Assembly: GCA_947034885.2 (NCBI GenBank)
Contig: OX344750.2
Span: 1-64,000, forward strand
Length of the DNA: 64,000 nucleotides
Direction of reading: 5' to 3'
Source: Thuidium tamariscinum
Lineage: Eukaryota > Streptophyta > Bryopsida > Hypnales > Thuidiaceae
Made by a program: the position numbers and the translations under genes. Of this stretch, positions 56,668 through 64,000 are shown piece by piece; position 1 is the first letter of the stretch, and each line of letters starts with the position of its first letter. The notes beneath the pieces are model-generated. The model made no database searches, was not told where the DNA came from, and was given only the letters and a program-made list of their open reading frames with translations.

Positions 56668-59600
56668 TCATTTGTTGCTAACTTTTTTCCCTTTGACATC
56701 TGTTAGATCTTGAAGTGCAGTTATTTTCCTAGGGTCATCTACATCATCTGGTCCATTTCCACTGCTCAATTTCAGTTTTTTAACTGATGGTTCCAATGCA
56801 GTGATAGTATTGGTCCTCTTATTTTGTGGTGGACTTGACTTCTCCAAAGACTGTCCTTGGCAGTCTTTGTCTCCAACACAAAGATCAAAACGTTGCGACT
56901 CTGCAATCAAGAACCATAATCTTTTCTGTAAAAGTAGTTGAAAACAAAACTTCTTGTAGAAATTTCTAAAACTTTAAAAATTGCTTTGGTTGAACTAAAG
57001 TGAAATGAGATTGAAGAGAAATTGAAACCAATAAAAGACAAATGTAGAAGAGCTTTGCTACCAGAATCTGTTAAAGCTGCTTGTACTCCATCAATCTCCT
57101 TGTCGGTCTTCCCTTCCAAATTAATCTCTGCACCTGAGGATAATGAACCATATAAATACTCATATATACATGAGCAACAAAATATGACAGTCTTGTAAAA
57201 AGAAAAATACTCTCCACTCCTTAGACCTTGAAAATTGAAGTTCAAAGTCTTCCAAACCTACCCAAAAAACATAAAACTCACAAGCATTCACTAGTCAATT
57301 TCTAGCAGCTTGTCAAACCCTAACAAAAGCAAATTCCAACATTTACATGATAGCATAGAAACTAACTTCACCCTAAGCTGACTATCCCATTAATGCCATC
57401 AAATACAACACTGACCTTGAATTTTTGGCACTTAGAGCAAAAAATTCTTCAGAAAAAGGACAAGGACTTCATAACCATCATCTAATAGTTGAATCAACCA
57501 AATGAGCAATCAAACAAAGGTATCGCATCTCTAGAAACTGTAACAAAATAAGCACATCAAAGATAGCAAACAATGCAATAAACTATAAGGGCTACTAAAA
57601 GTACCTAATGAATCAGTGTGGGCGCTTTATTCCCACCCTTGGAATAAAGTGGACACAACCAGGTTCTACTATTTGGTGAACAATTCTTAGTGGGTGCCTA
57701 ACCTACGTGCAATCCAATTACGCCTTCCAAGCAATGGATCTTTCTAATTCCTACTCCTAATTAGTCTATTTGCAATCGCTGTGTTGATTGATCTTATACT
57801 TTAAGAGTTAGCCACTTGGCTTCCACACTTCCGACTGATAAAGATCTATTTATCGGAACCGAATGAGTGATTTTGATTACTTCCTATTCTTTTAGCGCCT
57901 AAGCCTTTTGCTAAGCTTCTCCTTTCTTTGGGTTTTTTTCGTTCTAAGGTATCTTTTGGATAATTCTATTCCTACCTTGTTTAATGTTCGTTTCGGCTAA
58001 TCTTGACTATCTTGGCTAAATACCGGAATAAGTGAATTGGGTTTAGTCCAAAAGGAATAATTTTACCTTTCCAAAAGTAAAACCTCAACTTTTGACCTTA
58101 TAATAAATGTGAATTTTCTATGGTAAATGTTGACCGTTAACCAGTTCATCAAAATTTACCTAGTTGAATCCTTTTTGTTACCTAAGTGTCAATCTTTGGT
58201 CTGAGTTACTTTTACCTTCCTTGGTTTTGACTTCAACTCAATATTCACTCTTTAAATCCTTTGGTAAAACGAATTATAAGTAGATTTGGACCGTTATCCG
58301 GTTTTCCCAAATCTACCTATTGCTTGGTTTACCCTCGGAAGTACTTGTGGGCTTTAACTTTCTACTTCTACTTCTAATCAAATGTCTAAATTCCTAAGCT
58401 TGATTTGCTTGTCAATTTTATTTTGATCTAATTTGGGAATATCGTGGATTTTAATCGTCCTTTAGATGCTTGGGCAAATGCTATCTTTGTTTTTATCAGG
58501 AACTTCCTATACTAATTGGCTATCTAAATCGGAATTAATAGCTAAAATCTAATTCACTGAAATTGTGAGAAAAAATATAATTGAAAAGGTAAATTCAGAG
58601 ACTAACCTCTCCCATGACAAACTCGAGATCTTCGGTTGCTTCCATGAATTCTTCACGAGGCGCCAGTTCCACCTCCATCTCCAATGTCCTTGTTCCGGTT
58701 GATGTCTTTGGAATGTGTAATTTGCCTTGGATGTTGGTTTATTCTTCAAATCTTCATTCTTCTTTTCTTTCTTTTTGGGGTGTTTTCTTTATCCTTTGAC
58801 CGATTTCTTTATCCTTCTACTAAGCCTTAAAAGTCAAACATAAAATATCCGGAAATAATCTAATCTAAAAATTAGTTGGTAAATGGTTCCTAAAGTCAAA
58901 CTCCACTACAACTAAGCTTTCTAGTTTTTCTCTAATTTAGCAACCTCTAAAACTCCTATAAAGTCAAACTATTCTTTTCTTTGTTTTTTCCTACTTGTAT
59001 TCCCTTAAATTAAAATATGGTTAAAAAGTCAAACATTCCAAATGGTTGGTTCCTTTTTGCTAACTCCTTCTTCTACAATTCCAACTACAATCTTATGGAT
59101 TCAAATGGCATTTGCACTATGCCTTGCTCAAGTTTAGTTTTGGAGATTGTGTGTGTAGCCTCACAGATGAAGAGCTTAGTTTCTTCTTCAGTCCAGCAGC
59201 CAGAGCTTGAAGGTGGGGAGGTGTCCAGCACAAGGGAGCTCGAGTCCAGCAAGTGGTGTGATCAGCCCCCTTCTGGGGAGCTTCAGTATTAGTAGGTGGT
59301 GCAATCAGCCCCCTCTCAAGGCAACTGGGGTTGACCAGCCCTTCTGGCTCACCCAACATGTGCGATCTGATTTCTTTGAGCTGACCCTTGCTGGGTTCCA
59401 GCCTCTCAATTTCTCACACTCAGTTCACTCTCAGTATTGGCAATTCTGATTTTTGGTGCAAAGGCTTCCTCTTGGAAAATTCAGCCCTTGGTCTCTCACT
59501 CTCAACTGGCTCGTAGTATGTGCAAATCTGAATTTTAGTAGACTGGCTTTCCCTTTGGAAAATTCAGCCTCTCAGTCACTTTCTATGTCTCTCAAGATTT

Positions 59601-62129
59601 GGAATTCAAGCCTCACCTCTGGGTTTTCTCAATCTATAAAAATCCAAACTATTCTATGATCTTTCACAACGAAAAAATTAAACAAAAATCAAAGTTGGGG
59701 CCCTGTGGGCATCATCCTAGAGTTTGATTTTGGTTAATCAGATGTATGATCAACCGAGTGATGGATACCAACACTGTGTCCAATACAGTATCGGCCTTGA
59801 TTAATGACCGCCAGTACAGTCGGACTGGCTGCCTTGCCCTCTCTGACTACCGGCCCTTGGCTGGCTGCTGGCCTTCCTCGGCTGGTTGCTGGCCTTCTCT
59901 TCGGAGCTCTGGATTGACTAACTGAACTGGATTTAAAGTAAATCCAGCCCCTTATTGGCTGTTGCTCGCCAATTTTGGGTCTCCTTATGGGGACCCCTTA
60001 ACCAAAACTAAACACGGAAAGTAAGAGCGAAGCTTCGCTGTTTGGGAGGTTTAGTCCCAAATTTAAAAAGGATTTGACAAACTTTTGGCTAAGGCAAAAA
60101 ACTATTTTAGAATTTTGGCGATAGCTTCGCCGTACTAAAGGGTTGTCCCTCAAATTCTAGGATAATTTTGCCAGAGGTTGGCCTACTCAAGGAATAAAGA
60201 GGAATTTGGATCCTACCCAAACTCCTAGAACATAACCAGGACCTCAATTAATCGTTTAAGCTTAGGGGGATCCTCAATAAGCTAATCCAAGCTGTGAATC
60301 CCTTATCAAAAGACTTAAATCGACTAACGGTGGTATCAACACTTCAAAATGAGAGTACTAGCAAATGATTAAGCACTCCAAAGGTACCTCAAAGTCCTTG
60401 GAATGGCTTACAACAAAAGACTTAAGAATGTGGTGGAATTCAAGTGTATCAAAGGGGACAAGAATTTGGAGAATTCCAAAAACTTGCAAGGTAGTCACTC
60501 GTGATGTATAATGGGGTGTAGATGGAATAGAGAATTGATGGAAAAATAGTGTAATTGAAATAAGAGGTGTGATAATGATAGTAGAGGTTTTGAAAAATGA
60601 AAATAGAGGTGTGAAATGAGGGGAGGAGGAGGCCTTTTATACATTCCCAAGGCCTCCTCCCCCCTCAAGTTATGAACAAAACTAACTAAGAAAAAACCAA
60701 ATTAACGATCTAAAAATCTACCCTATTGCTGTAGCTATCCTAACTTTTGGAAAAATGGTCCGATCGCCAAACGGACAGCGCCATTAGCTTCAGAAGACCC
60801 AAATTAGTCTAAGGAAACCTCTACCCTTTACTCTCAGAGCCCAAATGCGCTCCAAAGCTAACATTCACAAACTGGTAAAAGGGGTGGAAAATCTATCTTT
60901 TGGAATTGATTTTTCCCAAAGGTTTTGACAAGCCAGGGTTGTCAGGAAGGTCCAAGAAACTTGGAAAAGAGTCTAAGTTGACCCGAATCGGACTCCGTAT
61001 GCTCCCCGTGCGCCGGTCAACTTGCAAGAGTTTTGGTAAAACCATCAAAACTTGTTTACGCTGCCGGTTCTGGTACTTGTTGATGTCAGAATGTCTTGAA
61101 ATTTGGCGGGACGCTTATTTAGGCTAAAACATACTATCCTAATTTTTAGTGGGATTTTACCATCACCGTGGAATTTTCTATGAATTTCCAATTGCCGGTA
61201 AGAGCGGTTGCCTTCCCATGGAGTCATTTCCGTAATCCAGGAAATTACGAAACTTTTAGGGGATCTTCTAGGAAGCCCCCCAATGACAAGCGCAAAGTTT
61301 CGCTAAAACCCTACACTGTCTAATCAAAGTAGAAATTGCAATGTGGCGGAATTAATTCCTCCGGGGAGGAATCATTCCCGTACAAGGGAATCTTCACCAG
61401 TTGGCTTTGCCGTGACACCCATAGGAGACTGTCGGACTCCCGTGGTGCTAATGCAATCTCCTGTGAATCGCGTAAAATCATGTCTAATCTCCTGATAAGT
61501 TGTAGAAATTGGCTCTAAGGAGTCTTTCAAGGTACTCCAAAATGATTAGACCCAATTCTCCATCATTGGCAGGAATTGCATCAATCCTATTGTGAGCACT
61601 CTTTTTAGTTGATTTTTAACCATAATTACCCTAAATACGAGCAATAAGCGAAAAAAAGAAAAATCCGAGGCCTGAGTGACAATGACGGGGCTCACAATTA
61701 GCTTTGATATTTTCGCATGAAACTCTCTTGTAGCCATCATCTGAGCAAGATGGTATCTTTGAAGTTAAGTTGAAAGGTTGTCGGATCTTAAAAACGCCCA
61801 TTTCTTCATTTTCAACATCAATATTGGATTTTGAAAGTTTTAGAAGAACTTTAGCATTACAGAACTCTTGCATAGAGAGTCCACTTCACAATTGTCACTT
61901 CCTATTTGGATAAGTTCTCTTCTTGGTGAATGACATGGTGCATTGTGTCTACTCTGATTTGGTGATATGTGGAAGAGAAACTCATCCTTCTTGTTGATGC
62001 AATAGGTAGATGGGTTGATGAAATCTTTGTTGGCTACAACTCCAAGACTGTGCCTTTCGGGTATTGATTTGAATGCGCTTGTAGATCCCAGTTCAGTTTG
62101 CAACTCTGTTGACTCAATGGAAATCTCAT
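56668..62129 (-). CDS. Unrecognised minus-strand gene, nuclear-type C-terminus
   Basis: Three exons read on the minus strand. Upstream exon(s): from 62129 (acceptor TTCTTGCAG) to about 61870 and onward to about 61680, but with a change of frame near 61865 (SLCKSSVMLK in one frame, NAKVLLKLSKSN in the next). Middle exon: 57133-57062, acceptor ATCCTCAG, donor CTG|GTAGCA, 72 bp. Last exon: 56900-56668, acceptor TTGATTGCAG, 233 bp. The middle and last exons join in phase 1 and read ...ALTDSE|SQRFDL.... The last exon has KRTNTITALEPSVKKLKL, which could be a bipartite nuclear signal, and a C-terminus rich in Lys and Asp. The protein is Ser-, Asn- and charge-rich and looks disordered. The 5' end was not found. 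I cannot name a family. Confidence 0.45.
57140..57600 (-). other. Intron sequence of the minus-strand gene
   Basis: AT-rich, no coding content seen; lies between the 72-bp exon and the region of different composition that starts near 57610. Confidence 0.4.
57610..61630. mobile_element. Possible transposon remnant in the intron
   Basis: Sequence of visibly different texture from its AT-rich surroundings: more GC, many internal short duplications (for example the two blocks at 59460-59590 that share TGGAAAATTCAGCC, and those at 60020-60180 that share AGCTTCGC and TCCC(A/T)CAAAT-type words), and hairpins near 58120 and 58280. No reverse transcriptase, integrase or transposase frame is open, and I could not find matching long terminal repeats. 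It resembles the non-coding body of a large non-autonomous retroelement, but this is inference. Confidence 0.35.
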
Positions 62130-62271
62130 CTGCAAGAACAATTATGCATGACAATTGTTAAAGAAAGCAACATTACATCAAGGAAGCAAAGGATTTTTTT
62201 AAGAGCTTATTCGTCACTGCAAAATACACAATGCCTACTGGAAATAGTTGACTGACACAAAATAAACATGA

Positions 62272-62570
62272 GTCTTTTTATAAACAACAAAACCATTTTG
62301 GATAGCACAGTAGTCTTTTTAAAAGCACTGTAGTCATTGGTGAAGGACTGAGGTCCTTTACAGTACTCTAAACCATCCTTTGAAAAGGAGTATAGTCCTT
62401 TGATGTTGAAGGAAGCGTCCTTTGAAAAAAACTAGAGTCGTTTAACCTAAGGGAACTGTCCTTTGAAAAGGAGTTTAGTCATTCAAAAGAGAACAAACTC
62501 TCCTTTGAAAAGAAGTAGAGTCCTTATAAAAGAAACTGTCCTTTGAAAAGCAATGTAATGGTTTTGAAGT
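62272..62570. repeat. 42-bp minisatellite with 21-bp half repeats
   Basis: The word CCTTTGAAAA starts at 62377, 62419, 62460, 62502 and 62540 (spacing 42, 41, 42, 38). Weaker copies (CTTTTTATAA, CTTTTTAAAA, CCTTTACAGT) precede it near 62275, 62315 and 62355. Between them lies a second AGTC(C/A)TT or AGTCATT, suggesting that a 21-bp ancestor doubled first. It lies just upstream of the first visible exon of the minus-strand gene. Confidence 0.75.
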
Positions 62571-64000
62571 AGCATATGTCGTAGCACAGGAAAGTCAAGT
62601 TGCTTCTCTAAGACCGGAAATGGCCCTAAAGTGACTCGTTTATCATTCCCACAGAGATTTGGTTGCTAGATGACTAATATCCGGAAATCAGAACAAGGAT
62701 TACCACGAAAACCCCAAGCACACTTATCTAAACTTACCTTATCATACTCTAAAATTCTACAGACTCCCCTATTTACAAACTTACAGAATCCAAACCAGAA
62801 CAGAGAGTGGGTAGTAAGTCCAGTTCTTCTACATCCTAAGATACTTTCCGGTTTTTCCCAGTAACTAGTGTCCGGAATCGAGTTTAACCTCTGAACAAAG
62901 AGGGATCTGCGTATTGTGATTAAGGAAGGAAGCTTACAACCTACCCCCTACGTTTTAGAGTGTCGAGAGTGCCACTTAAAATAAAGAAACAACAAAACAA
63001 CATCAATCCTATTTAACCTAGTTTCCCTCACAACTAAACCGGATAGCTATCTGGCCTAGCAGGTTACACAAGGAACTTCAGTCAAAATCTAACTTAAACT
63101 ACAATGATGACCTACTGGGTTAGTCTAAACTCTGGGCAGAATCCGGGACGAGCGGAGTGAGAAGTCGTCACCTTCCCTATGCATTTCCGATTACCAAAGA
63201 ACCTGTCTACCGCTTGAATTGGAGTTGTCTGGAATTATCCAAGACTATAGCTCCAAGTGACTGGGACTATCTTCAGATACCGGAAAACCGAAACCGATCG
63301 CACTGAGGGATCAGGAATCCACCATCACACACAGATTACACTTACACTCCCAAGAATCCGGATAAACCCAATATCCGGGCACACTCCTTCCCTACCTATT
63401 TCTGCAATTCTACAAAACATACACCAACAAGTTTACCCAGTGGAATACACGTCGCCACCTCAATGTGAACTAGAAAAGCTGATTTGAATTGCACAATGCT
63501 AGGAAAACAAGGTATGAAAATGCACACCAACAAACTAAAAACAAACACCTAAATACTTTACAACCCAAGGGAAACTACAGCCCAAGGAAATCAAGGCTAA
63601 CCACAAGGGAATGACACCTGTCATTCGCCTTATCCAACTCTGAGTTGACTTCCACTGAAAGCCAAAACTGTCCGTAAAAAGTGGATCTCAGATCCGAAAA
63701 ATCCGGATTCAGTGGAGTCCAAATTACCTACTCACCTAAAAGCAACTTAAAAAATGCTTTCTACCCAAAACTTAGGTTTTCAGCCGCCTACCTACTGCTG
63801 TACCTAATCCTAAACCTATTTCCTTGGCCGCTTCTCTAGAGTCTCTCCTGACTTGGCAAAGCCATACACTTCCCACTAGACTCCAACCGTCCATTTGTCT
63901 GGAAGCACCCTCAAGGTCTTCTTCCACTCGTTCGACTGGGGATGCAGCAACTCCCGCACCATCACGTCATCCTTAAAGCTCCATGGCCGATCAATTAAGC
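62571..64000. other. No gene seen
   Basis: Higher GC than the middle of the window, with frequent CCGGA/TCCGG words, but no long frame with recognisable content. The texture is like that of the 57.6-61.6 kb region. Confidence 0.45.

Noticed and set aside
57610-61630. Full LTR retrotransposon
   Set aside because: No matching terminal repeats and no coding domains were found by eye; kept only as a low-confidence remnant.

Overview
The window looks like a chromosome end of a plant. It starts in a short tract of the plant-type telomere repeat CCCTAAA, reading inward from the left end, and the genes further in have GT-AG introns and plant-like family members (an SLC35F-type transporter, a spermidine-synthase-like methyltransferase, an atypical kinase). 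The atypical CRN-like kinase would fit a seedless land plant or another streptophyte, but that is a weak guess and I cannot name the species.

Positions 1-26615 are the striking part. Eight head-to-tail units of about 3.32-3.34 kb each begin with an interstitial CCCTAAA tract of roughly 42-66 bp. After the tract come a leader of about 340 bp, two tandem same-frame genes (477 aa and 217 aa, both read away from the telomere, separated by one TGA and two sense codons) and a non-coding tail of about 830 bp. The tail is built from three diverged sub-repeats of about 148 bp, each carrying a run of 6-8 G. Units 4-8 look identical in the coding part. Units 1 and 3 have frameshifts in the first gene. 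The layout resembles the Y' elements of yeast subtelomeres: gene-bearing units in tandem with telomere tracts at the junctions. I do not recognise either protein. The long protein has a disordered N-terminal half with two candidate SUMO-interacting motifs, a 28-residue internal duplication and VSPVQ-type repeats.

Positions 26616-28683 hold the decay of this array: two tail-only copies (about 360 bp each, again separated by telomere tracts), then older diverged satellite, ending in a last telomere-like tract at about 28643-28681.

From 28.7 kb onward the sequence is gene-poor, AT-rich and full of fragments. It contains a broken methyltransferase relic (29.2-30.4 kb, minus), an atypical CRN-like kinase gene with a coiled-coil first exon, an intron holding a dispersed repeat and a premature stop (37.3-40.6 kb, plus), and an SLC35F-like exon broken by an 8-bp duplication and flanked on both sides by tandem copies of its own ends (41.9-43.5 kb, minus). 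It also contains an unrecognised gene with at least four tandemly duplicated phase-2 exons and a coiled-coil last exon (52.1-54.2 kb, plus), and an unrecognised minus-strand nuclear-type gene (56.7-62.1 kb) whose large intron may house a transposon remnant. A 42-bp minisatellite lies at 62.3-62.6 kb. No RNA genes or CRISPR arrays were seen.
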